A stretch of 27,646 nucleotides of DNA from Selaginella moellendorffii (taxonomy: Eukaryota; Streptophyta; Lycopodiopsida; Selaginellales; Selaginellaceae). Position 1 is the first letter of the stretch, and every line of letters begins with the position of its first letter. The position numbers and the translations under genes are program-made. The DNA lies in the NCBI RefSeq assembly GCF_000143415.4, contig NW_003314372.1, positions 325,915 through 353,560 of the forward strand, given 5' to 3'. The notes beneath the pieces are model-generated. The model was not told the DNA's origin and searched no databases. It saw only the letters and a list, made by a program, of their open reading frames with translations. This document shows positions 18,103 through 27,646 of the stretch, piece after piece.

Positions 18103-19913
18103 CATTTTGTTGGTAGTAGTGCATTTTGGTTCATTGCAATCACACAAGTATTTCCCAATGTCTCCACACATTGAGGTATGGATCATTGTAAACAACCAAA
18201 GCAATACATAGATTGGAAGAAAATAAAAAATAAAAAACCAAATTAGTAGAAGGAAGGAGGATTTATCTGCAAACCAATGAAATGATTTTATAAAATTCTT
18301 TATGAGAGATAAGAAGTAGAAAAAAAATTCAAACTTTTCAGCTCTATCAATCAAGCTAGTACTCTGTACTAAAAATATAGAAATATAAGCTGTTGAAGAA
18401 TTATATTGAAATATAATATAATATTTCTTAAGAATAGAAAGTCTTAAGCTTGACAGATATATATTATGTTAATATGAAATTTCATTTGATGGAGTTATAA
18501 GATACATAATTGAAGTTCATGTCACATAAATAGGCATGGCATGGATATGGGATCTTGGGGCTTTAACAAATAGGGCTTAGGGTTTAGGGTTTAGTGTTAT
18601 TTAGGTCAAAAGATATCCCTAAAGCATAATATCCACTGGATATAAAATCTCTGAAAATGACCAACTAAAATGGTATAATATTTGAATTTTTTTCTGACTT
18701 AATTGTCAATATTAAAATTCCACAAAATCTGTAAATTCAAATTTGTGAGTGATTTCAGTCAGGAAATGGATGGGTCAAAATCATTTCCATCCATAGCCTT
18801 TTCTGAAATCTCAGTTGGCAATATTTTAGATGAAACATTGCATTGATCTAGAAAAAAGCATTAGATATCAATCATTTTGTTTTCTCTAATAGAAAGCTAT
18901 CTGAAAATCCCCTAGTCACAAAGTCTAATACATTTAAGCAAAGCATGTCATACAGAAGGTTCTTGTTTGTTCTAAGAAAGAAAGGCATATAAAGGCCTGT
19001 GAGACTTGGATATGAATACATACAAAGGGAGATTTCCACCATCTTAGATTAAATTTTGAAAAAACACTTTTCTTAAGCTCCTCCAAAACCTACATCCAGG
19101 CTTTTGTGCAGTCTTGTGCATTGACAACATGATCAAAGCTCAGCTCTCCAGCTCACCCCTGCTTGTATAGGTGTGCCTGGCCAAAACCTCTAAAACAACT
19201 CAAGCACAAACTGAGATTATTGTTGGATATGATGAGCATTCGAGGATGGCAAGAGCAAAAATCCTATTGGCAACACTGAAGGGCTACAAGTTCTCACTTT
19301 GCCAGTGGAGAGAAGTGCAGTGCAACAGTGAAGTGGACTAGCTGTTTTGTTTCTTTTTGGACAGGCAGGAAACCCACCTTGGTGAGGAAGAGCGATGTCA
19401 CCCCATTGACAACATGACACTCTCTCTCATAGATAAAATGTGAAGCTCACTCTTATAGATGATCATTAGGAGCTCCTTGTGCACCAGTAAAATCTTGAGT
19501 GAGAAGTGCTATGATTTAAGTCTTTACTTTTTATACCAGCAGAAACATTCTTTTCTGTCATTGTCTCAGAAAACCATCATGAAGGATGGTTGAGAATCAT
19601 CTCACCAAGTATGGTAGCTCCATTGCAGCAAAGTGATCTTATTTGGCAATTCATAATCCAAACTCATGTCTTTAGGAAATCAGAAAACTTAATGTGAGGC
19701 AGCTATAGAAAAAGAAAACAAAGAAAGTTTCTATCTCCAAAAGTCTATGGAGTGGAGAGGTCATGATCAAGATGCTCATGAAATAGTGCATGACTTAAAA
19801 ATTAGAATTGGCAAAAGCTTACCATCAAGACAGCAAGATTCAACCACTCACCCATAGTTGCTCCCGATCCTCCTCCCTAGTGCCAGCTATGGAGCTTTAG
19901 AGCTGGTGCCCAT
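18103..19913. other. AT-rich stretch, no gene recognised
   Basis: Frames are short and frequently stopped on both strands; no domain, tRNA or LTR pair is visible. A short telomere-type run (TAGGGCTTAGGGTTTAGGG) is at 18571-18590. It may be host intergenic DNA or a very old element. Confidence 0.5.
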
Positions 19914-20146
19914 TGTTATGATCCGGCACAAAAAGACAGAGATCTAGTCTCCCTAAACTATGCTACGCCACCTATTGAGGTTCCTCACCACCCAACCACC
20001 CCCAAGCTACCTCAAAAGCTCCACTGCATTGCCACTCCACTATGAGCCCTAGGGTAGGTTAAGTCTCTTACCCTAACATGCCTTAATATACCCTTGAGCC
20101 TCCCTTTGACCAATATTGACCATGTGGTCAAAAATGACACCTAACA
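19914..20146 (-). repeat. 3' LTR of element E (233 bp)
   Basis: TGTTATG to CCTAACA, same length as the B copy and closely similar. The PPT (ATGGGAGGAAGAAT on the minus strand, 20147-20160) adjoins it. W-box cores lie at 20106, 20116 and 20126. Confidence 0.9.
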
Positions 20147-20160
20147 ATTCTTCCTCCCAT

Positions 20161-21400
20161 TAAATTCCTTGTTCTAAGGATGAGTTGTACCAATGATCAC
20201 CCTTTCTAGGGAAACCCTGCTTAAGCTCTTGGTCCATCTTCCACAACCGTATACATCAAGGAGGCATTAGGCTCATCACTCCAAGATAATACACCTTTCA
20301 ACTGGTTGACATAAAATACTAGATGAATTTTCACCCCAGCTGGTAGCTACACCTAATAAACTGCTTTACCAATGCCCTCCAGCACTTCATATGGACCAGC
20401 ATATTGATGGGAAAGTTTGTCACTTTTCACTATTTGTAAAGGCACCAAGGTGTTCTACTGCTCACTTGATGGAAAGATAACTTATACGAAGACAAAATCA
20501 CCCACCTTATATTCTTGGAATTTGCGATGCTCATTAAACTTCTCTACTCTATCCTGAGCTGCTTGCAAATTCCGTTTGCACACCACCAGAATCTCATCAA
20601 GTTCTGTAGCCAAATCAGTTGCCTTGGAATCAAGTTAATCTTGAACGTCCTTACTCAAATGCAATCCCAACTCCACCACTGTTTGGGGATGCATTCCAAA
20701 TATGGCAAAGTAAGTACTTAGCTTGGTTTCACTATGTTGGCTATTATTGTAAGAAAATCGCACCAGCTGAAGATATAGATCCCATTGTCCATGCCTTTGA
20801 CCAATGCTACAACGTAGCATATCCTCCACCACTTGGTTCACATGCTCAGTTTGCCCATCTGTGTAAGGATGATCTCCACTCGAGAGTTTCAAAGTCACTT
20901 GCATAGCCTTCGTAAAGCTTTTCCAAAATCCACTTGTGAACTTTGAATCTTGATCACTAATGATGTCCTCTGGCAAACCAAAATCAGGAAAAACCTTCTC
21001 CAAGTAGGTTGCAGCCAAGTCTGGGGTAGTGACAGTTTTCCGAAGAGCTAAGAACTACATATATTTCGTCAACCAATTCACTATGACCCATACTTGCCCC
21101 TTTTGCCTCTGTGTGCGTGGCAAACAAGTGATGAAGTCCATAAAGATACTACACCAATGACTCTGAGAAATAGGTAAAGGTTACGAAAGTCCTCTCAACT
21201 TCTCCCGTGGCACCTTAACCTACTGATAGAGCTCACATGATTTATAATACTCGAGTCTTCATATTCCTCCAATAAAAATTGTGCTTAATCAACTCATACA
21301 TCTTCTTCCCCCCAAAATGACCAGCCTTTAAACGACCATGATAGTGGAATAAAACTTGAGTAATTAATGCATCCACCTATGGCAAATATACATGGCCATT
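20161..21400 (-). pseudogene. Integrase, element E
   Basis: Same integrase as element B but more decayed. The open part is 20635-21018 (127 codons): FGLPEDIISDQDSKFTSGFW with the second catalytic Asp, and DGQTEHVNQ with the Glu. The first catalytic Asp is changed: IVNWLTKY where B has IVDRLTKY (about 21070-21095). A stop after SKDVQD (20635) and others cut the C-terminal domain, which reads on in pieces down to about 20240. It ends at the PPT. Confidence 0.85.
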
Positions 21401-21919
21401 GTAGTAGGGAATCCCATCCACCAATGAGAAATGAACTTCCATTTAGTTGGGCAAAGAGGCCACCTGAGCATCTTGAGCCTAAACATGCTCAACCAACTGC
21501 CTAAACTCATTGACCATCTTACTCAAATGATGACAAGACCGTGTTTGGAATGCCGTCAAAGGATAAACACGAGATAAAGCATCTACCATTACATTTGATT
21601 TTTCCAGATGATGCTCAATAGAAAACTCTCCAAACTCCATGAGTTTAACTATCCAACGAGTTTCCTTAGTGTTCAACTCCTTTTGTGTGCAAAGATACAC
21701 AAGTGGTTTGTGATCCGTTAACACCACAAACACTACATGATAAAGATAGTGCTGCCACGTCTGCAAAGCGTGAACAATAGAAAGTAACTCTTGTTCATAT
21801 ATGGAATAGCAAAGTTCAACTCTTATATACAATAGGCTGTCCCTCTTACATGAGAACTCTTCCCAATGCATAAGCATTCACATCACATATCACCTCGTAA
21901 GGTTTTGATGGATTAGCAA
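21401..21919 (-). pseudogene. RNase H, element E
   Basis: 21479-21877 is open (132 codons). It shows YEQELLSIV, LTDHKPLVY and MVDALSR, and just upstream a CDVNAYALG stretch corresponding to CDASGYALG in D. A stop and a small deletion (LNFAEQ region) precede YEQELL. At about 21919 the sequence passes directly into the zinc-knuckle region of gag, so about 2 kb of protease and RT is deleted. Confidence 0.85.
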
Positions 21920-22006
21920 ACCTTCAGCCTTGTAGTATCCACGCTCACCACAATGATGACAACTTTGTCTAAAATTCTTCACAAAGAACTTTTGCATTTT
22001 TTACCC

Positions 22007-22199
22007 TGTTAGGGCGTGGCCACTGAGAGAGTGAGAGAGAGAGGGAATATTTTGGTCCTCAAAATATTCCCCATATTCCTTGTATAAAACCCTTGCCTCA
22101 CAAGGGCAAAGGGGGGGGGGAGGCATTTTTCCAAAGAGCATCGAAGCATTTCTCATGTTAGAGCGAGCGTTGGGGGAGGTGCCCCTCCTTCCCCCAACA
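22007..22199 (+). mobile_element. Short LTR-like element, copy 2 (193 bp)
   Basis: TGTTAGGG to CCCCCAACA, inserted in the gag of element E between the knuckle and the upstream Lys-rich segment. It is flanked by ACCC on both sides (22003-22006 and 22200-22203), a likely 4-bp target duplication, perhaps 5 bp with one change. It contains the same order of parts as the copy at 4302: GA tract, hairpin (22043-22071), TATA box (22081-22089), 6-bp hairpin, terminal G/C hairpin. It has no coding capacity. Confidence 0.78.
22043..22089 (+). promoter_or_regulatory. Hairpin plus TATA box of the short element (copy 2)
   Basis: GGGAATATTTTG (22043-22054) pairs perfectly with CAAAATATTCCC (22060-22071) around the loop GTCCT, followed by TGTATAAAA at 22081. 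The stem differs from copy 1 at two pairs, both kept paired. Confidence 0.65.
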
Positions 22200-22391
22200 A
22201 CCCCTTTGCATCTGATGTAGTCACCATAAACTTCAATTTGTGGTGCTTGTTCCCATCCTTGTGTCCATGGCAATTATCACGACGATTCTCAACAGAAGGA
22301 CTCCGCGAATGCTTGTGAGACTTGTGCTTGTCATTGTCAAGTCGACGAGCTGTATCAAAAAGCTCCTCTAAACTCTTTATGGGCTGAGAAT

Positions 22392-22751
22392 TGTCAAGAA
22401 TCCCCCAATTCTTGCCCATTCCTGACTCTTGCTGGATTCCTGACTTGCAGACTATATTCCTGACTCTTGAGACACTTCCCTATTCCTCACTCTTTGATTT
22501 TCCATATGATTCCTGAGTCTTGAGCCACATTCCCGATGATGATGTGGTGCCTCCTCGACCTTAGCTATATTTAGGCTGTCCTCGATCCAAGGGTGGTGGA
22601 GCTTCATCAACGTATAGTATATATAGGTTAGCCTTGTTCCATTTCTCCACAATATGAATCAACGGCAATCTAAGGCCTCTTCTTCATTTCCACTAGCTTT
22701 TCTCTTTGTCTTCTGCATTTTCCAGTATTGATCTTGTTGGGGGTCTTGACA
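22392..22751 (+). mobile_element. Solo LTR, 360 bp, with 5-bp target duplication
   Basis: The ends TGTCAAGA and TCTTGACA are a perfect 8-bp inverted pair. AGAAT occurs directly on both sides (22387-22391 and 22752-22756), and removing the segment restores continuity of the element E gag. It holds several ATTCCTGACTCTTG-like repeats in the first half and a TATA-like TATATATAGG near 22618, which suggests plus orientation. No internal region is present, so it is a solo LTR left by recombination. The lineage is not determined. Confidence 0.88.
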
Positions 22752-23441
22752 AGAATGACGTAAATGTTGCCACATGCTCTCACTATGAAGGCCATCAATG
22801 AAGTAGGACCTGTTCTGATCTAGATCCTTTGTTGGAACATGGATAATCAAGCAAGTAAGCTTCTCAATATAGTCCCCAAACATCATTTCTCTTGCTGAAA
22901 ATGTTAAAGTTTTGTGCGAGCATTTTTTATGTAGTAATGAGGGGAAAAACGTAAATGGAAAGCAACCTCAAACTCATCCATGGTAAACACTGATGGTTTC
23001 TTATTTGCAACACGAGACTCCTCAAGCCAATTCCACCACTAAAGACCTGCATCATGCAAAACCATTGGAATATCCACTAAAGCCTCTACATCTAGAGTTC
23101 CCCTAGCAGCCAAGAACTTCTTCATATTAGGCTAGCTAAGCAAAACACTTGTTCACACCATCATCATTGGAAAAGGTTGGAATTTTGAGTCAATCTACCA
23201 AGGAAGGCTTACTTGGAGTGCTACCACGTCCAACCTTGAGTGCCTCAACACGCTCACACATGGTATTCATCATGTGATGCATCTTGTCTTGCATCTCTTG
23301 CTGATTTTGATTAAGAGCTTATAGCTCATGAACAACATTTTGAATGATCCAAACCTCCACAGCTCCATCAACACCATCATTAGCACCACCATCAATAATA
23401 GAATTCCAGCGTTTAACTTGGTCGGCCATCACAACCAACTC

Positions 23442-23452
23442 CTTTGATACCA
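23442..23452 (-). promoter_or_regulatory. Primer-binding site, element E
   Basis: On the minus strand TGGTATCAAAG follows the LTR end CATAACA after one base. One change from the tRNA-iMet complement. Confidence 0.75.
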
Positions 23453-23453
23453 A

Positions 23454-23565
23454 TGTTATGATTTGGCACAAAAAGACAAAGATCTAGTCTCCCTAGACAA
23501 TGCTACACCACCTTGAGCCTCCCTTTGACCAAAGTTGACCACTTGGTCAAAGCTACCACCTAACA
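23454..23565 (-). repeat. 5' LTR of element E with internal deletion (112 bp)
   Basis: It starts TGTTATG and ends CCTAACA like the full LTRs but lacks about 120 bp in the middle. The join falls at CTTGAG, a motif that occurs twice in the full LTR at the two sides of the missing part. W-box cores at 23525, 23535 and 23545 remain. Confidence 0.85.
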
Positions 23566-26353
23566 CCTACAGGCCCTGGCCATGGTCATGCAAGACATGG
23601 CTGTAGAATGGGCTGGCTTGTAGCTAGAAGATTTTAAACCTAGTAAAGTAAAAAAAACTAAAAAATAGCATTGAACCCTGAAGGAGAAGGAGGGAGCTTT
23701 TGTGCCAAGATTGCACACATTTCTTGCTGGGAAGAAATGTCAAAGAAAAGTTCAAAAAGAAACTGTTGTATAAGTTCCTTGGCATCCCATATATTTGCTA
23801 GTTGGATCACTGGAAGGCTCTTGTCCAGTTAAAGCTTTATGACCAATATGAAACAAGAGAGTCAATCTTAGAAAAACTATTTTGAGACTTTCATAAAACC
23901 TATGTGCTTTGAAGGCCGATGATAATCCAGCCCTTGATAACATTGTCCAAGAGAAATTCTGTGAGCAAGAAAAGGTTTGTTGAAAACTCTAGCAAAGAAA
24001 GCTACAATTCAGAAGAGAGCAACATCTTACCTATTGATTTGTTTACAAAGTCGAGCTCCACCACATTGGGAATAAACTTCCCACTCAACAGCACAAGAAA
24101 ATAATCTCTATGTTATTGTCCCAGCTGAGAAGATGAAGGACTCAGCAAGAGTGTCATTGAGGATCTGTAAGTGAATTCAAATATGAACATCTTGCAAGAA
24201 ATGAAAGGAAAAAAACCTCAAAATTGTGCAAAGAGATTGATATGAGTGATGATCTCATAAGAATGTAGTGAAATCCCTTGTACAACATTCTCAAGAATAG
24301 AGGAAAGTGAAAATTAATAGGTAAAATATATCTAGATGGTGGATTCCAGCGAAACAATTGCCTGAATCCCCTATTATGAAGGCTAGAAGAAATCAGCATG
24401 GAGGAGGAAGGCAATGGGTACTCTTTGAGTGCTTGTGTCCCAAAAAACAAAAAAAAATAAAACATGTGATATCCAATGTAAATTTTTTTTCCACGTGTCA
24501 CTATCCATACCATCCTTTTTTTAGTTTTGAATCTAGATTAGAATATATTGGAGTAACTCCAATGGAGTAAGTCTGGAAACTATATCTCTCCCACCTTGAA
24601 AGATATGGAATAGCCAACAGCCCCACTCAACCTTTTTGATAAAGAACCTTAGGTAGTTCTTGACTTCTGTATCCACCAACCTAGTCATGCCTTCCCATTT
24701 AGGAAATGTAGGCTGGGCTGAACTCAAGCTGTTTACTCAAGTAAATGAACAAGCTCATCCAGAATTTTTCTGTGAACTTTGAATCTCAGTGCTACACTCT
24801 GGGCTACTGAATCCTCTCACAATGCCCATCCCCAGGGGAATTTTCCCTGCCCTCTTTTGTCTTGCCATCATCTTATGGTTTTCTAGAACCACCACCACGA
24901 CCATCCAGATTCATTCATTTCCATCCTGAGTACAATCTTGTAGTTTTCCTTCAAGAAGGTAGGATATTTGATCCTTGGACTGAGAAGGGCTCTCCTATAC
25001 TTTGGGTTCAGGTTTCACTTAGGTGCATTGATGTAAGTCTCTTAATCATAAACTCCTCAAAATACTGAAAATTGAGCAATCTCCTTGCTTCCATACCTTG
25101 AGTTCATGATAGGCCACATTTATGTGGTTGTCCAATCTAGGTCTGCACTTGCTAGGTATGCTTTCACAAGGAGGGTCATATTTTCAGTTGTCCAACTGTC
25201 CCACAAACTTCATATCTTGGACCCATTAAATCACCTAGTGTTTGGCTATCCTCCCCACAACTTTAGCCCTGATAGGTAGACATATCCAAAATTATTGCTG
25301 CTAATCCCTCTTAGGTAAGGTCATTAAGACCACAAGGGGGACCAACTCTGATTAACATTATCATTTACTGATCTGTTCTAGGAGTCCCTACATTCTGTGT
25401 TTCTACCCATTCCTATACAAAGGAGGAGTTGGTCTGTCAGTCCATTCCCTCTTGCCTTCCACATTGAAATGACGTTCCAATTTGGCAACACATTTCATAA
25501 GCTCTTCAATCACTTTGAGCCTTTGTAGAATTTGAGTGATTTGGCAATATCACTCCTTGATCATTCACCATAATCTCCTACAAAGTTGTAGAACCTAAAT
25601 TACCAATGGTAAAATAATCAAGATAGTATATCTATATCCACTATCTATCCACTATGATAATTTCCCCTTCCTAGTCCTAATGTAGGGTGTCTGGTTGCAC
25701 TCACACTAGCACACCACTTCCACAGGCAACCTACCTACCTAAGTGCTTGCACAAGCACATACTTGCCATCCAACAAACTTGGACCTTAAAATGTTTATAT
25801 CTTTTACCTCCACTCAGATTACATAAAGAGGACAGCCTTACTCAAATGGGCTTAGAGCCAATTCTTGACACAACTAGAAGTCAAAACAAAGATTCCTAAT
25901 GTTTGGAATGAAAAAATTTCCCAGCTGGACTTTCCAAGTAGTTTCTTAGGTGCCTTTGGCTTCAATACTACGTGTAAAGCCTAAAGTAAGCAGGAGATTA
26001 GACTCCCAACAAGGGTGGTAGTGGCAAAATGCATCATTCTCGAGTATACAGTACCATATATCAATCTGCCCGATGCTTGTGAGCACACTCAAGAAGGTAT
26101 AAACTATGGTGAGAACTTACATTTGGAAGGACAACTTGGTAATAGGTCAGATTGTGAAAAAACTGGTATGGCAATATATGGCAAGACCATGAGTGCTAGG
26201 TGGGTTAGGCATCATTGATCCAAGTGACCTAGGTAAGGCCTTGAGGTACAAGATAATTCTTACAAGGCTACAACTAGGGCAATAGCCATAGAAGCTGCTA
26301 TTTAGGCATAGCCTCCTAGTGATTTGTCTAAGCAAAGAATGGTATAACTTTGG
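23566..26353. other. AT-rich intergenic stretch, no gene recognised
   Basis: Frames are short (under 120 codons) and none shows a known domain or consistent codon use. Poly-A and poly-T runs occur at about 24450 and 24485. No LTR pair, tRNA or rRNA is visible. A brief LPIDLFTKS reading at about 24030-24055 recalls the end of a Copia RNase H but is too short to call. Confidence 0.5.
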
Positions 26354-27646
26354 TGTAAGTGACTAAATTTTTTATTCTACTTTAGTTACTTAACTCACTT
26401 ACAACTTCCATGGGTTCTAATCCCAACTTGGGGTACTTGCTAAGACTTTAGATGTGGTATCAAACCCATATTGACTTTGTAGTTGGTTTCAAATGCTCCA
26501 TATGTCTAAGTCCACTTAAGACACCTAAACATACTTTGGATATACCAACCTCTTACACTAAAGCTATATCCATTCTCACCATCTTGTTGGTAGTCCAAGA
26601 CCACCTATACTATAAATCTGTTTCTCTAAAATAAGACCATCTTTTCTATAAGTGGTCACTCTATGACCACTATCTAGTATTCTTATGATGCCTGAAGATC
26701 TAAAGAAACACTATCCTCCAATATCTTTCCTTTGATCCCCACTAAGTCCCTCTCTATCCAGAGCAGTGCTCGCCAACATTGCCAAAGGTTAGGGTTTGAA
26801 AGCCCATTCATTAAGTCCTACTAACCTCTAAGATTTCCTCACTACATAACCATACTCTAGGTTACTAAGTAAAAGGACCACTTTTCTTTCCCACTTTTGA
26901 GACGATATTTTGAAGCACTACAGCTTGTAAGGGACTAAATTTTCTATTTTACTTTAGTCACTTAACTATATCTTTGACCATATGGAGGAGCCTCACTCAC
27001 AACTTTGATAGGTCCTAATCCCGACTTGGGGAACTTATCAAGACCCAAAGGTGGCCTTAAAGCTATATTACTGTTGCACTTTGTCCAAGTGTTCCACGTG
27101 TCTAAGTCTTATTTATAGACACCCAAATGTACTACTAATGCACCAGCCTTTTGCACTAAAGCTATGTCCATTCTCATTATCTTGTTGGTAATTCAAGACC
27201 ACCTATACCACAATCTTGCCTCTCCAAGACTAAATTATCCATTCATAAGTGGTCATTTTAAGACCACTCTTTAGCATCTTTAGGATGCCTTAAAATATGC
27301 AAGAACACTACTCTAATATTTCTTCTTTCATCCCCACCAAATCTTTTTTCATTCGCAATAATGCTTAACACTACCACTAGGTCAAGGTCTGAAAGCCCAT
27401 TCACCAAGTCCCATTGACCTTTGAGACTTTCTCAACTTCCTCACCATGTAGCTATCCCCTAGTTACTAAGTGAGAGGACCACTCTTCTTCCTTACCATAG
27501 TTAGACTTTAGGACAATATTTCAAAACACTGCAGCATAACATAAGCTTTGCCCTTTTGCAACAAAGGGTGCCCTAACCATATGGTTAGAGTGAGGTTTCA
27601 ATGAGTCAAGTAGATTCTAAATAAGCTAGTGCCACCCATATTTAGA
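26354..27646 (-). repeat. F-type LTR, tandemly duplicated, running off the right edge
   Basis: Reverse complement similarity to the 3' portion of the element F LTR. The outer end TGTAAGTGACTAAATT at 26354 is the complement of the LTR end. A second end of the same kind occurs at 26926, so 26354-26925 (572 bp) duplicates the distal part of the longer copy 26926-27646, which still matches F up to about 15050 at the window end. No PBS lies beside 26354, so this looks like the outer end of a 3' LTR whose element body would lie to the right. Similarity to F is clear but moderate, so it is an old copy. Confidence 0.75.

Larger units (their letters stand above)
21920..23432 (-). pseudogene. Gag, element E, interrupted by two insertions
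   Basis: The start region (MADQVKR-like) is at about 23428-23432, after the PBS. Gag core pieces match A: a GDYIEKLTCLI stretch near 22850 and DNDKHKSHKHSRSP near 22310-22340. The knuckle remnant at 21920-21961 keeps CHHCGE but loses the His and the last Cys at the deletion joint. The coding sequence is broken by the short hairpin element (22007-22199) and the solo LTR (22392-22751), and also by stops. Confidence 0.82.
19914..23565 (-). mobile_element. Element E: Ty3/Gypsy copy with both LTRs, internal deletion
   Basis: On the minus strand: 5' LTR (23454-23565), PBS, gag, then a jump to RNase H and integrase, PPT and 3' LTR (19914-20146). Protease and RT are missing. Two other elements interrupt gag (22007-22199 and 22392-22751). 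Flanking 5-mers are CCCAT and CCTAC, not a clear target duplication. Confidence 0.85.

Noticed and set aside
19909-23570. Target duplication of element E (CCCAT/CCTAC)
   Set aside because: Only three of five positions agree, which is not evidence.
24001-24110. End of a Copia RNase H (LPIDLFTKS)
   Set aside because: Only about nine residues agree with the usual motif, no upstream RNase H is visible, and no PPT follows.

Overview
This window looks like retrotransposon-dense intergenic DNA from a land plant nuclear genome. I found no intact host gene, no tRNA or rRNA gene, and no bacterial features. The plant assignment rests on Ty3/Gypsy lineages typical of plants (a Tat-like integrase and a chromovirus-like gag-pol family), primer-binding sites matching initiator tRNA-Met, LTRs carrying W-box motifs and a short TTTAGGG telomere-type run. 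The species cannot be read from the sequence. Every coding feature is a broken retroelement gene.

Layout. 1-742: diverged tail of an old element ending in a polypurine tract, then a probable 3' LTR from 743. 1861-2928: Tat-like integrase (+), followed by its pyrimidine-rich 3' region to 4301. 4302-4485: a short hairpin-rich LTR-like element. 4486-7207: element A (-), with RT, protease, gag, PBS and 5' LTR. 7208-8842: unassigned DNA holding a PBS and a decayed gag (+). 8843-10351 and 13182-13959: two halves of one minus-strand element (B/D), split by a plus-strand segment (10352-13181) that carries gag-protease-RT of the same family (C) and a separate LTR with its own PBS. 13960-18102: element F, a long-LTR (1.82 kb) element without coding capacity that is inserted in B/D; its LTR holds a 12-bp/6-bp minisatellite, and its 3' side is an array of partial LTR copies. 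18103-19913: AT-rich DNA. 19914-23565: element E (-), same family as A-D, with both LTRs but no protease or RT; its gag is interrupted by a second copy of the short hairpin element and by a 360-bp solo LTR with a perfect 5-bp target duplication. 23566-26353: AT-rich, unassigned. 26354-27646: minus-strand, tandemly duplicated copy of the F-type LTR, running off the right edge.

The A/B/C/D/E family has a 223-233 bp LTR (TGTTA...TAACA) followed by PBS, gag with one CCHC zinc knuckle, aspartic protease, RT, RNase H, integrase and PPT. No copy is functional as read. The strongest non-routine signals are regulatory or structural: three W-box cores spaced exactly 10 bp apart in all five family LTRs, and a 12-bp promoter-proximal hairpin in the short element that shows two paired (compensatory) changes between its two copies.
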